Source of the DNA: Cryptomeria japonica | Taxonomy: Eukaryota > Streptophyta > Pinopsida > Cupressales > Cupressaceae | Assembly: GCF_030272615.1 (NCBI RefSeq) | Contig: NC_081406.1 | Span: forward strand, 191,337,891 to 191,401,890 | Reading direction: 5' to 3' | DNA: 64,000 nt | In this document: positions 34,201 through 46,950 of the stretch, piece after piece | Layout: every line of letters begins with the position of its first letter | Position numbering within the stretch: position 1 is the first letter of the stretch | Notes under the pieces: generated by a model | Told to the model about the DNA's origin: nothing | Seen by the model: only the letters and a program-made list of their open reading frames with translations | Databases searched by the model: none | Position numbers and translations under genes: made by a program

Positions 34201-37053
34201 TTGAAAAACAACAAAAACATTAAGTTGCATTGTCATCCTTTTAGGTTGCATTTGTCAATCCCATTAGTTGCATTGCATAGCGACATGTTTGTTGAAATGA
34301 GATCTCAACCTTCTTACGAAACTATGTCATCACAATTGAGCAATCAATCATGTCAATCCCATCTCTACATGTCTCAAAACTTGGATCAAACTTATCATGA
34401 TGATGTAAATGTCCAAATACAAAAACTAGAGGAGAAACTAGCTCAAGAAAATGAGATTTTGGAACAAAGAGTGAAAAACATTGAGAAGAATAGATCACAA
34501 ATGTCCAAAATGTTTCAAAAATTTCCAGGTCGAAATCCAAAGATTGAGCCAATTGATGTAAGATCTCTTCTTGAACGATCAAACATACCATCTCTCCTCT
34601 CCCAAATAGAGATGATGAAACAATTTCAAGAAAAGAGACAACAACAATTTCAACATTATGTGCCTCCACAACAAGAACAAGAAGGTGTTTACTATCAATC
34701 AGATTTTCAACCAATACAACCAATGGTTCAACCAATTGTTCAACATATACAACCAATACAACCAATGGTCCAATTTCAACAATATGTCCAACCAACTATA
34801 CAATGTCCACAAATAGTTCAACCAATGGTGGAATATCAACAAGTTCAATCAGCATATCAATGTCAACAACTACAACCAAACATTCAAAAACAAAGGTTAC
34901 AACACACACCAAGCCAAGTTTCAAACATGTCAGAACAATTGAACCAAGTCCAATATCAAAACATGACGTCAAACCAAAAACACATTCAAATTCCAAATAC
35001 AACCATGTCAAAACCTCGAAAGAAAGGTGGCTTTATTGCAATGCTCTTCAGGAAATTACCAAGTGAGTTCTTTGAGGAAGATCAAGATAATACAATTATG
35101 TCTAGAAATGCCTCATCCCCCCACAAACAAACTGACTCTCTAGTGGCATCTATCCCTACACCTTTAGAAGTTTCACAAGAACCTTCTATATTGTCCTCAT
35201 CAAACAATACACCCAAGGATGCAATTATCCAAGGGCTATCCATAATTGATTGCCAAGAGAATCCAATTCATGATGCACATTCTTATCATGTTTCAGAAAT
35301 ACAAGACCCAATGACACCATGCACTTTATTGCCATTACCTGTTTTAGAGGACCCCATTCGAAGTCCCTCTTCCTCATGTTCAAGCATTGATTCCTTGCCA
35401 GAATCCATCACAAATGTTCGAAGTGCATTTCCTTCATGCCAAACCATTGATCCCTTGTCAGAATCCCCCATGCATATCCAAAGTCCAACCTCATGTCAAG
35501 AGGATAATTTAGAGCATGAAGAAATGAGTCCTAAAGAAAATCAAGATCAAGATCCTGAAACCTTATCATCCCATTTCCCCAGACACTCACAATGATTCCA
35601 TTATTCCTATCCATTCTATCCAAGAACACAATATCCTTTCAAATCCCATTGACATTCCAGATATCCCTTCCATCCTTTCCGATGATCCCATTAAAAGTCA
35701 AGAGCAAAGAAACTTTAAATAGGATTCCAATGATCTTCCTCCTTGTCAAGATCAAATTATTCCTTTAAATCCTTCACAAGATCCACTTGTTCCTTCATCT
35801 CCTTGTCTTAATGCTCCATACACACTCCAAGATCCCATTTCTTTTGATGATCCCATTATTTTTCCCATTCCATCTCTTGAAGAACCTGTCATTGAACCAT
35901 GTCCATACACAATCCTAATCTCCCTCATGATCCTAATCCCCCTCATGATTCTAACGTGTCAGTGCAAGATGTTCATGAACTCTCAACATGCACAATGGGT
36001 TCTTCCACTTTGGTGAAATCTGATCCACTTCAAGATCTCATTATTTCTCTCATATCATATCCACCTCATAATGGACTCACATCTTCTTCCCAAAGAAAAG
36101 AGTATCCTACAAGTCAAGATATTCATAAAGGCAAAGGAGTAGATCTTCATAAGCAAGAATCCCTTCATGTTAGAGAAAATATTAAGGGTCATGGTCTCAG
36201 TGAAATTCCTCAAGACATTGGTATCCCTCCATCAAAATCAAAACATACACCTTCCCCATCATACCTTCCATCCATCTTAGCTCCTTATATTCCTTCATTC
36301 TCTATGCAAGGTCAGCAAAGGCATACATCCTTGAGTAAATTTCATCCATCCAAAAGAAGTCCATTTCATTCATATCCATCCATGCATTCCTTTCCCCCTC
36401 CAAGCAATTTGGATGCCAAGTATAAAAGTCATAAGTCTAGCAATCCACATGTATTCAAGGATCCACATGTCCAATATAATCGACATGTCAAAACAAAGAA
36501 AAATTTGATCTATAAAGAAACAAAAATATCCAAAAGGCCACAGAGGCCCACTGAGAAAAATCAAGCAAAGTCAAAATATATATGGGTTCCTAAATCCCTT
36601 GTGCAAGCAATGCACTCCAAGGAACCACAAAAGCATGAAAAAACAAAAACCATGTGGATCCCTAAGCAGCTCCTTGAAGCACAAAAGCCTAAAGAAACAA
36701 TCAACTTGGCATCCAAAGTTGCTATTCCTCCATCCAACCCTCTCAAATTTGTTCCTCCATCACCTTCTTCATCCATTTTGGGCCCTTATGTCCCAAAATC
36801 CCAAGCCTTTCCTCCATCAAAAATATCAATATCCAAAATACATCTTTCCTCCATCAGTCCATCACCTCTCAAGGTGTGTGCCAATGTCGATCTTGCCAAA
36901 ATTTCTATCCACTCAAGCATAGTTCTTCCAATACCCTATCCATTATCCAATGCATATTTTCCATCCTTCGATCCCTTTGATCCCATCCTTTACATAAATC
37001 CTTGCCTTAGTTTCATCTTATTTTCTATGTCCTTATCCTACCAACGTCTTTGA
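34201..37053 (+). pseudogene. Element I ORF: long Gln/Pro/Ser-rich protein, function unknown
   Basis: A 464-codon frame (34201-35595) starts with a short basic region, then a coiled coil (VQIQKLEEKLAQENEILEQR, about residue 75), a SLLERSNIPSLLSQIEMMKQ block and a Gln/Pro-rich tract (PIQPMVQPIVQHIQPIQPM). The reading continues in another frame to about 35890 and in a third at 35899-37053 (384 codons). This last part has a twice-occurring basic motif (KYIWVPKSLVQA; KTMWIPKQLLEA, about residues 226-270) and a Pro/Ser-rich tail. Frameshifts lie near 35575 and 35890, with a stop near 35720. The likely original is about 950 codons. No Gag, knuckle or Pol motif is visible. Confidence 0.55.
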
Positions 37054-39157
37054 GCATACTTTTAAAGGTCATGGTCCATTTTTTTCAAGGTTACTATCCA
37101 AATAATAATATGCTTGAGTCCTTCTTCCATCCCCTATCATGTGTCCATCTTCTATTGAAAAAGTCAAAAAAAAAAAATACAAAAAAAAAAAAAAAAACCC
37201 AAAAAAAAAAAGACAAAAGAGAAAAAAGTAAAGAAAAAATAATTCGCCCTCTAGTGAAAACCTGGTAAACAGGCGCCTTGGGCAAGTACTGTGATGAAAA
37301 CCTGGCAAACAGGTGTCATGCATAATCTATGAACTTCTTGCACATCGTACTTGGGGGCAGGTTTTATCCTATCATATCCTTTTGTCCTTCATTGTTCCAT
37401 TATCCTATCGAACCCCTGTCATTACCCTCCATTATCCTATTGTCCCTCATGTCCAGTTTCCCTTTCCACCTTTGATCTTGACAAGGTTGAGGATCTTCAT
37501 GAGCATCACTCATCTTGTTTGCAGCTTTTAGTCCATCATAGCTTTTGGTCTTTATCCATTTGCTTATTATAACCTTTCATCCATATTCCCTGTCTTATTG
37601 CAACTTTCTACCACTATCCCTTAGCCAATCCCGACCTTCAGTCCATGTCCCTTATCCATTCTTGGTCTTGCTTATCCTATCCATATCTTATCACTATCCA
37701 TACACTCTTTTTCATTCCTTGATCTTGATCTGACATAAGGACGCAAAATTTAAACATGGTTTCAAAAACCTCTTGACATGTCCCTCATGCTATGTTCCTA
37801 CTTTACATTGTCATATCCAGTCTCTTGTCCCATCACGCAATAGCCCTTGAAAATTGCATCTGTATTGTCTCCATAATAAAAGGCCTTTGTCTTCCCTCTA
37901 TCCACCATCATTTCAACAAGCCTATTTATTCACCTGTCATATTCCTTGCCTTGCTAGACACTGGGGGCAAAGTCCTAAAAAAAATTGAAAAATGTCCTAA
38001 AATAAAAATCATAAAAATTGAAAAAAGTCCTGAAATAATTCAAAAAAAATTGAAAAATGTCCTGAAATAATTCAAAAAAATCCAAAAATGTCCTGAAAAA
38101 ATCCCTAAACAAATCATATAAAGTCCTAAAAAAATGAACACAAAAAAATTGTAAAAACTCAAAAAGCATTTTGCAATAAATATCCCCTTTGTGCATAAGA
38201 CAGATCACTGAGCATCCCTCTGACGATATGCAATCATACATCGTGCTTTAATGAAATCACGCCTTAATAAATAAACTTTTTCAATCAAACCAGACATTCA
38301 AACTGATCACAATTGTCATATCACTTGAACATTAGCATCAATATGATTTGTCCTTGTCACATTATCATGGGTCTTATATAGGGTGTGGTATACTTGAAAC
38401 CAGATTGTGTCCTATCTTAGACGAGGTACCGCATACCCTGAAACCAGACAGCATGATCGTCCTATCAGCACTTTCAACTTTTGACAATGAAGATCAAGAT
38501 GTTTGTTTGACTTGTTAGAATTAGCGAGTCTTATTATTTATTGATTTATCTTCAATCATGTTCCTATGTTGCTTGATGATGTCACTGAGTGATTTAGAGT
38601 AACCGGGATGGTTCATGGTCCCTTTCTTTTTTGTTGTGATTGTTGTTTGTGGAATGATTGTTACAAACTGGGGCAACTATATCCTTGGGTGTCTGTGATA
38701 AGTGCGTTCGCTTTGTGAACGCCGCACATACCTCGACCCTTGATGTATGCACCCTAGGATGCTTCACTCATTCCTTGTGTGCGATGTGTCTGTCTTTTGC
38801 AAAAAGGGTTGCGTTTCAGATCTGGCCTTCAATGCCATGATGCTCTGCATCCGTTTTGCTACATTAAATAAAGGTTCTCACCTACTTCTGTGCATTTGTG
38901 AAAGCAAGTTTTTCTTCATCTCTAACTGTCCTTTCTCTAATTTCTTCTTACTAACATTTCTTCCATCAGTCTTGGCAATCCGTTCGGTCTGGTTCTCCGA
39001 TCTCGAACCTATCATCTTCTATCATTCTTATCGATCAATTGGCCTCTTTTCTGGATTTTTCTGGCCAATTCCTCGAGGGGGCATGCATATGTCATTGTTA
39101 TTGTCTGGGGCATTTTCATTATTGTTCTTTGAAACAACGCTTAAAATCGCATTGTCT
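37054..39157 (+). other. 3' untranslated region of element I
   Basis: About 2.1 kb, non-coding. It holds an A-rich block (37157-37240), a direct repeat of GAAAACCTGG(T/C)AAACAGG (37257 and 37295), a block of short repeats of the type AAAATTGAAAAATGTCCTGA (37975-38130), and a repeated CTTGAAACCAGA/CCTGAAACCAGA (38395 and 38438). Confidence 0.6.
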
Positions 39158-39172
39158 CAAAGAGGGGCAAAA
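39158..39172 (+). other. Polypurine tract of element I
   Basis: CAAAGAGGGGCAAAA directly before the TGTAGA LTR start. Confidence 0.85.
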
Positions 39173-40468
39173 TGTAGACATCTAAAAATGGTCAATGCTT
39201 GTGGAATCATACTTTAACATTGATGCATTGCCTTATTTTAGGGTTTTTTGCATTGCATTAGCATTTCTTCTATGTTGCGCACTTGGTTTTTATCATTTGC
39301 AAGCATCGAGTCTCTCTTCTGCATTCCTCATTTTTATCGCTTTCAAATTAGGTCTTTTCGATAACAATCTTCAGTCATGATTTTGGTCGATCTTTGTCCT
39401 TGTCAATCTCGTCATTTTGCGATCGATTCGTCATTGATCCTTGTCCTTGTCAATCATGTCAATTTGGATCAATTAGTCATTGTTCCTCATCAATTGGCAC
39501 ATTTATCAGTCAAATCATTTATCAAGTCAGAATCATGATCAAATCGAATCGATATCAATTATTTTTTGTCAAGACCTAATTGTCATTCTTGCATTTTCTA
39601 ATTCATCTTTTAGGGTTTCATGATTTATTCATTTAACCTTGTTTGTCATTTCTCCCTCTAGGTTAAATAATTTATTTATTTATCCTAAGTCTTCTTGTCA
39701 CAATTAAATGTTTATTTAATTGGCTAACTAATTCCTCCCTCTTTGTAAATTAATTAATAAATGAAAAATTGTTAATTAATTCACTTAATTCCTAATTTTC
39801 CAATTTACTAATTTCTTAATTCCTAATTTCCTCATTTTCTAATTTCCTAATTTCTAATTCATCTAATTTCAATTCTCTCCTATTTTTCTCCTAATTTCAT
39901 GGGAATGACATAGCAAATTTGTCATAATTTGTCATAATTGACAATCAATCAATTTTGACATAGAAATTTCTCATAATTTTGTCAAAATTATCAATCAATC
40001 AATTTTGCATAGAAAGTGCAAATTTGTCATAATTTGTCATAATTGACATTCTTGATTTGCGATTTCCATTCGAATCTCTTCATGATAATTTGATCTTTTC
40101 TCAAATTTGTCTATAAATTGGATGAATTTCTTCAATCAAGGGCCTTGATCCCCAATTGATCGCATTTTCGAATCCCTTGATCCCTACCTGGTTGAATCAA
40201 TCACGCTTCTAGTATTCTTGTTCTATAGTCTTGTCTACTTGCTTTCACATCATGCTTATGCACTTGAAGGAGAAAGAAGGACAATGGAGCCACATGAAGG
40301 AGACATTCAAGTCTGCATTTGGTTTGCTTAGCTTTCAATCTTGAATTGATGTCTTGTTTTCATGTCTTTATTGAGTGTTTTTAGGATTGATCATTGCATT
40401 TGAGCTTTCATGATTGAGCTAGTCCAATTTGTTTCTTACTTTGATGATTTCCTGATTTCCTACTTACA
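39173..40468 (+). repeat. 3' LTR of element I
   Basis: LTR of 1296 bp, TGTAGACATCTAAAAATGG to TTTCCTACTTACA. It lacks one copy of a 16-bp repeat (CAGTCAAATCATTTAT) and about 25 bp near 40265 that the 5' copy has. Confidence 0.95.
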
Positions 40469-40473
40469 AAAAC

Positions 40474-40568
40474 ACATGGGAAGTTTATCAAGTTATCAGA
40501 TGGAATGTATTGCTCAGGGGGACCATACCGGTAGGGAATCCATTTTTCACATGAGTGTTGCCATCAAT
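40474..40568 (+). other. End of D 3' untranslated region after element I
   Basis: The D sequence resumes after the AAAAC duplication and runs to the D polypurine tract. Confidence 0.8.
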
Positions 40569-40582
40569 GCCAAAGGGGGAGA
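40569..40582 (+). other. Polypurine tract of element D
   Basis: GCCAAAGGGGGAGA one base before the 3' LTR of D. Confidence 0.93.
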
Positions 40583-40583
40583 T

Positions 40584-41494
40584 TGTTGGCAATTGACACT
40601 CATTGGATTCATTTTGTTGTCATTGATGACAACAATATCAGATGAAGTCATATACCGACACTAGGAGGCATATACCAGCAGATATCGGCTTTGGAGCATT
40701 CAGGGCTACACCAGCACCGACATTGGCACCGACATCAATACTTCATTGGAAGTCAACATCAAGGAGGATTTACTTAATACATTATTTTATAATTATTGTC
40801 AAGCTCGACATTGAATATCCTTTGTAAATGTGTTGTAACCCAACATAAGGCATATTATTTTCAATAGGTATATAGGTCAGTTTGCTAGGCTATTTTGAGT
40901 GATAGATGAAGTGTGTGGATATAGGAAAATATAGAAAAACTATATAATGTGAAATATATGTATAAAGATCATTTTGTATGTGAATGTTATATCCTACAAT
41001 GATTTGTAGATAGCTTGGAAAGCATTCTTGGAGGAGAAGAGATGCCAGTAGTAGTTCAAGGTTTATGAACCAGTGCAGAGCATAGACAGAACCGGAACTC
41101 TATTTGGCATAGCAGATACATTCTTGAGTTCATTTTCAGTAATCTACTTTAGCAAAAAGCTTGTAGTCAATGAGGCTCTTTAGTGTGAGCAGTATGCTCT
41201 AGGCAGTGTGCCTTCCTGCATGTGTAGGCCCTATTATATGTAATATCTTTTCATATGGCCAGTGAACTGATATTGTGGGTCACAAATCCCACCGTGGTTT
41301 TTCCTCTTTGAGGTTTTCCAAATATAAATTCTATGTGTTATGGTGTTCATTTATGTGGATGGTTTATTTGCTTCTTGTTATATGTTTATTTGTTTACCGA
41401 TTTATATGTGTATGGTATAAAAGGATAAAAATTGTTCATACCGGCAGAACACTGATTCACCCCCCCCCCCTCTTAGTGTTCTTGGATTCCAACA
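40584..41494 (+). repeat. 3' LTR of element D
   Basis: LTR of 911 bp, TGTTGGCAATTGACAC to GGATTCCAACA. The hairpin box at 41293-41322 keeps an inner CCTC/GAGG stem. Confidence 0.95.
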
Positions 41495-42450
<956 letters not shown>

Positions 42451-43860
42451 GATTGTTGTGAAGCGGGGATGCTCCTATATCATCTACCAACTCTTATCAG
42501 TATCAGTAACCTTTGATAAACCTCTGATAAAACATCATAACCAGTGTACTCAGAAATAATGTATGAAATGTAACATAAACAAGAAAATCACATGAAAAGC
42601 ATTCCACACATGAACGCCATAATTTTTTGACGTGGAAACCCATATAGGAAAAAACCACGGTGGCAGTTGGTACCCACAAATATTTGTACTCTTTTGAAGT
42701 ACGCCCTGCTAGGAGAAGACCCTATTAGGAGTCACCCAGTTAAGGGACATGCCTAGCAACTCGGTTACGAGCTTGATGATCTATTAGGATCAACCTTTTG
42801 AGAGGATTTATCACTCTTTTTGAGAGCTTCCCTATTAGGGGACTTAAATGTTTAAGGCATGTTAGGACCTACCCAGTTAAGGGATTTAAACTTTCTACAA
42901 TTGTTAGGGAACAACAGTGAAAAAGTGATATGTTACTTGCACTTCTCAGCTTGCTAGATCAGATCCAATTATGCTCAACACTCTGCAACTCTCAGGCAGA
43001 TCTCACACTACTCTTGGATAGATCAATACATTCTCTTAAGACCATCGACACAATAAACATCAACTGTGCCATCCTAAATAGCCATTTCAACTAGGTCAGC
43101 CACTAAACCCTAATTACATCATGAAATTACAATACAAATCATAAGAGAACATCTCATATCATTACATCAAATTACAATGCAATAGCAACCATTGGTTGAG
43201 TGAAACCCATCATGAAAATCTAATATGTACCAAGGTCAAAACCTTAAAATACTCCACTAAGCATTTTGTTGTTTGCCAAGAAATTCATCCTTGTATCGTG
43301 CCAAAATAGAAATCAAACATTTCACATGGGTTGTGCCATGTTACTACCTTCATGTAGACTCATCATTGATCACCACCATATCAAAAATCATTACTAGTTT
43401 GATGATTTCTTCACCGATCCTTAAACCCTAGCAAAAATTCATTAGAAATTAGAAACAAGCCTTCCGATAGTCATCACAAGTTTCGGTTTCGGTCAAATAC
43501 TCCTTTCAATGATACAAGCTCACATTCTGAACCACAAATCACCAATCATCACCGATCATCCAATTCAACCAAAACATCGTTGCTTTACCGGTTAAAGTCC
43601 TAATTCACAATCTTCTGATCTTTGTTGGTAAACCCTGTCTTCTGGTAAACCAAATCACTTAGATGACAAAACAAAACATCAAGAACATCAGTAATCATCA
43701 TTTGACATCAATTGCCATCAATGACAACACAAATAACTAATCAAGTCATCTAACCACAAAATCTCAATCTCTTCATCACAAATAGTCTTCTATCCTCTAT
43801 CGGTGCAGTCATCAGTCTTAAACTGCATCATCTCATTCTGAATCAATTATGCCAAATACC
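42451..43860 (-). repeat. LTR-like fragment, minus orientation
   Basis: It carries the Copia-group hairpin box reversed (42631-42659, CGTGG/CCACG arms). It also has the CCTATTAGGGGACTTAAA and ACCCAGTTAAGGGATTTAAA repeats that match the short-repeat block of the B LTR, and TTGACATCAATTGCCATCAATGAC near 43703, as at other LTR starts. No clear ends. It may belong to Copia C or be a separate remnant. No gene. Confidence 0.5.
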
Positions 43861-43879
43861 AAGAAAGGAAGCATTGTTG

Positions 43880-44646
43880 AGCGCTTCGAATGATTCAGAA
43901 ATGACAAATGTGATGGGACTTCAGACTATACATGAGATCTGGGAGAAGTTTGAAACCCTGTATGAAGGAGATAAATAAGTAAAAGTTTGTAAGTTGTAGA
44001 GTTTGAAAGGGAAGTATGAGATGCTTAAGTTGGGAGAAGATGAAACATAAAAACTTTCATGGCTAAAGTAAAGGATCTTGTCATAGGTATCAGATGTGAC
44101 GATGGAACCCTCGAGGAAGATGAAATTGTTGCTAAGGTGTTGAGATCCTTGCCTCCTACTTACAAACATAAGGTAGCTACTACTAATGAGATCCGGAGTG
44201 TGACTACCGTAACAAGAGATATTCTAGTTGGAAAGATTGTTGCATTTGAACTGGGTGAATTTGGTGAATCACATAAAAAGTCTAAGACAACATTTAGAGC
44301 ATCTGTATCTGGAAAACAGAAGTATGATCTTGATGAATATAGAATGTTCAGATATGAAAGAGAGAGAAGAGAAATGGAAGAGCAAGAAAGAGAATTGGAT
44401 GAGCTTGAAGCATTTATTGCCCAGAGACTACCTAAAGGAGCTAGTAAGTATGATGGAAAATTGCCCTTAAAATATTTTTCTTGCTATAAAGTGGGACATT
44501 TTGCTTCTAGATGCCCAAACAGAATGGCCAAATATGATAAACATGACAAATTTGATAAGCATGATAGAAATGAATTATATGAGAAGCATGAGAAGTATGA
44601 CAACCCTTACAAGCCCAACTGGAAGTATAAGCATCAGAAGAACTGA
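43880..44646 (+). pseudogene. Copia E Gag, 5'-truncated
   Basis: Starts abruptly in the middle of Gag (IHEIWEKFETLYEGDK, equivalent to WDALENIYGGDE of B). A frameshift and stops follow, then a long open stretch from 44059 (AKVKDLVIGIRCDDGTLEED; LRSLPPTYKHKV). The knuckle reads YFSCYKVGHFASRC, with the first Cys replaced by Tyr. A Lys/His/Asp-rich tail (HDKFDKHDRNELYEKHEKYD) ends at 44646. The 5' LTR and Gag N-terminus are absent. Confidence 0.88.
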
Positions 44647-44754
44647 TACTATTTTTTTGATGAAGGAGTTACAGATAAATAATTAGAAGGAGATGGAGTT
44701 GTGTTTATTTCTATCAAAGAAGATGGACCGGTGCCTGTTGATTCCACTTGCTAT

Positions 44755-45711
44755 AGGGTAAAAGTACAAATCTGTGTCACACTTTTATAAAGGAAATGGT
44801 CAATGTTGATTCAACTTTTTAAATTAAATCAATAGAAAGTGAAATATATGTTTTGAATTTTGAAATGAGTAAAATAATAAGATTTATATTCTTATGTCTA
44901 TTTTATGTTTGTAATTTTAACAAAAAATTTAAAAATTATTTGAATGTAGTTTTTTATAAAGTAAACACTATAATTTAGTTGCTAAAAAAATGTTGAAATT
45001 GAAGTTACACAAGCCACCACACTTTATTTAGTAAATTTTACCTTTTTTCTTGAATTTTTTTTTGTATATTGATAACTTGAAACTTTAGTGCATGGATATA
45101 TTTTTACTATTTTTATAAATATATATTTTTCAATAAATTTGAAAAGTTGCATGTGTTGAAATATAACTCTTTTCAATTCTCACCACCTTTTTTCTTAATT
45201 ATTTATCCAAATTACAAAAGAATTATATCATCTTGACATAGATTCTTTTCTCTACTACATCATATTTTTTTCAATTTTTTTTAATAAATTTTAGTATTTT
45301 TCCTTGACAAGATAATCAACCTTATATTTTAGTGTTGATGACCTACTTTCAATAAAAATAAAATATAAAATATAAATCCTAATTAAATATTAAAAGATAT
45401 ATATTTTAGAAAAATCACTTATAGATCAATAAAAGGCTATTTTTACATTTCAAAAAATATATTATTTACAAGAGTAGGAGTTGTTGAAACATTGAGTTTT
45501 ATTTTTTTTTGGAATTAGACCCAAAGTAGTATAAAATATACATTTAGTAAACAATTCCAATTGGAAAAGTTGTGGCCCATATATAACTTAGCTATAATGA
45601 ATCTATATAGACCATATGTTTGACTAAAATTAATTTTTAGTTAGAGTTACTTAAATTCACTTGTGTTGATAAGTTAGTCTTAAATGTGACACAGTTTTGT
45701 GTTTTTACCAT
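44755..45711. mobile_element. Inverted-repeat DNA transposon (MITE-like) in Copia E
   Basis: About 955 bp of AT-rich DNA interrupts the acidic linker between Gag and protease of E. Its ends are inverted repeats of about 25-29 bp: GGTAAAAGTACAAATCTGTG at 44757 and GGTAAAAACACAAAACTGTG reading inwards from 45709, followed on both sides by TCACA. The E frame resumes on the far side. The flanks TTGCTATAG and ATGCACTAT are consistent with a degraded 8-9 bp target duplication, as made by hAT or Mutator-type transposases. There is no ORF, so it is non-autonomous. Confidence 0.75.
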
Positions 45712-46950
45712 GCACTATTGAGGAGAAAGCTTTAGCTGCTAAAGTTGAAGAAAAAGATGAATGGGTAATTGATAACATTGTTCACATCATATGACTGGTG
45801 ATAAAAGCAAATTTGTCAATATGGAAAGGTATGATGGTGGAATAGTAAGATTTGGAGATGACAATGCTTATGTGATCCGTGGTAAAGGTTCTATTTCCTT
45901 TGATGGTAAGCATAATATTGATAATGTTTTGTATGTTGAAGGTTTGAAGCATAACCTTTTGAATGTTGGATAGATAGTTGAAAATTTTTATGACTTACAA
46001 TTCACGAATGGTAAATGTAAATCCTAAATGCCTCCGGTATAGAGATTGCATCTAGAACTAAGACTAAAGGTAATATTTTTCATTTGAATGTTGGTGAGTA
46101 AAGTTTCTTGATTGCTTAGATTGATGAAAGTTGGTTGTGGCATAGGAGAATGTGTCATGTTAACTTTGATTCAATGATTAAGATTAGTTCTACACAAGTT
46201 GTTAGAGATCTGCCTAAAATTGTTAAGCTTGCTAATCTGGTATGTAAAGAATGTTTGTTAGGTAAGCACACAATGATTTCTTTCAAGAGAAAGAAGTATA
46301 CATCTAATGGATTGCTAGATCTTGTGCATATTGACCTATGTGGACCTACAAATGCTAGAAGTGTGCAGGGTGATAAATACTTTATGTTGATAATTGATGA
46401 TTACTCTAGAGTGATGTGGGTTGTCTTTTTGAAGAAAAAATCAGAAGCATTAGATAAATTCAAGATATTCAAAGCAAAGGTTGAGACTGAGACAGGACTG
46501 GAGGTGAAATTTTTGAGACCTGATAGAGGAGGAGAATTATGTTCCAGTGATTCATTTTGTGAGAAGAATGGGATTAGAAGACAATTATCTACTCCTAGAA
46601 CCCCTCAACAGAATGGAGTTGTTGTAAAGAAGAAAAGGATGGTCTTGGATGCTACAAGGACTATGCTGATTGAAGGGACTATTCTGAAGATCTACTAGAG
46701 AGAATCTATTAGCACTATTGTTTACACATTCTAATGAGTTCATATAAAAGGTGATACCAGTAAGACTCCTTATGATCTATGGTTTGGTCATGCTCCTACT
46801 GTGAGATATTGCAGAATTTTTGGTAGCAAGTGTTATATCAAGAGAGATGAGGATATAGGAAATTTTGATGCTAGAAGTGATGAAGGAATTTTATTGGGAT
46901 ATTCGACAAAGAGAAAAGCCTACTAGTACTACAATAAGAGACTAAGAAAA
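45712..46950 (+). pseudogene. Copia E protease and integrase
   Basis: The frame after the transposon reads EEKALAAKVEEKDEWVID and then loses the protease active site: DSG is replaced by a small deletion and Asn, so HHMTGDKSKF appears in a shifted frame. Protease flap and LRHNLL-type sequence (LKHNLLNVG) follow, then WHRRMCHVNFDSMIKI and CKECLLGK. The integrase core has the first Asp in LVHIDLCGP, the second in LRPDRGGEL and the PRTPQQNGVVVKKKR block with the conserved Glu changed. The usual GYSTK motif is seen near 46895. Stops occur at about 46030, 46696 and 46733. Confidence 0.9.

Larger units (their letters stand above)
30767..40468 (+). mobile_element. Element I: Pol-less Gypsy-like element nested in D
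   Basis: LTRs 30767-32106 and 39173-40468 with perfect AAAAC duplications (30762-30766 and 40469-40473). Primer site at 32112 and polypurine tract at 39158-39172 (CAAAGAGGGGCAAAA before TGTAGA), a form common in Gypsy/Tat-type elements. The 7-kb interior has one long decayed ORF (34201-37053), a minisatellite and A-rich blocks but no Pol domain. LTRs differ by about 4% in the first 200 bp plus two indels (a 16-bp repeat and about 25 bp). It fits the large-retrotransposon-derivative class; its Gypsy assignment is inferred from the tract and TGTAGA ends. Confidence 0.93.
25646..41494 (+). mobile_element. Element D: Pol-less LTR retrotransposon carrying element I
   Basis: LTRs 25646-26560 and 40584-41494 flanked by perfect ACCAC duplications (25641-25645 and 41495-41499). 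Primer site at 26562 and polypurine tract at 40569-40582. The 15.8-kb span includes the 9.7-kb element I; the element itself is about 6.1 kb. The interior has ORF1 and ORF2 of the A/F/H type and no Pol domain. By eye the LTRs differ at about 20 of the first 235 positions, making D older than I, B or H. It is inserted in the LTR of Copia C. Confidence 0.95.

Noticed and set aside
34796-35011. Minus-strand hydrophobic frames opposite the ORF of element I
   Set aside because: They are shadows of the Gln/Pro-rich plus-strand frame.
37069-37323. Phe-rich minus-strand frames
   Set aside because: They are created by the A-rich block in the 3' untranslated region of I.
42451-43860. 5' LTR of Copia E
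   Set aside because: The hairpin box and repeat block are in the reverse orientation to E.
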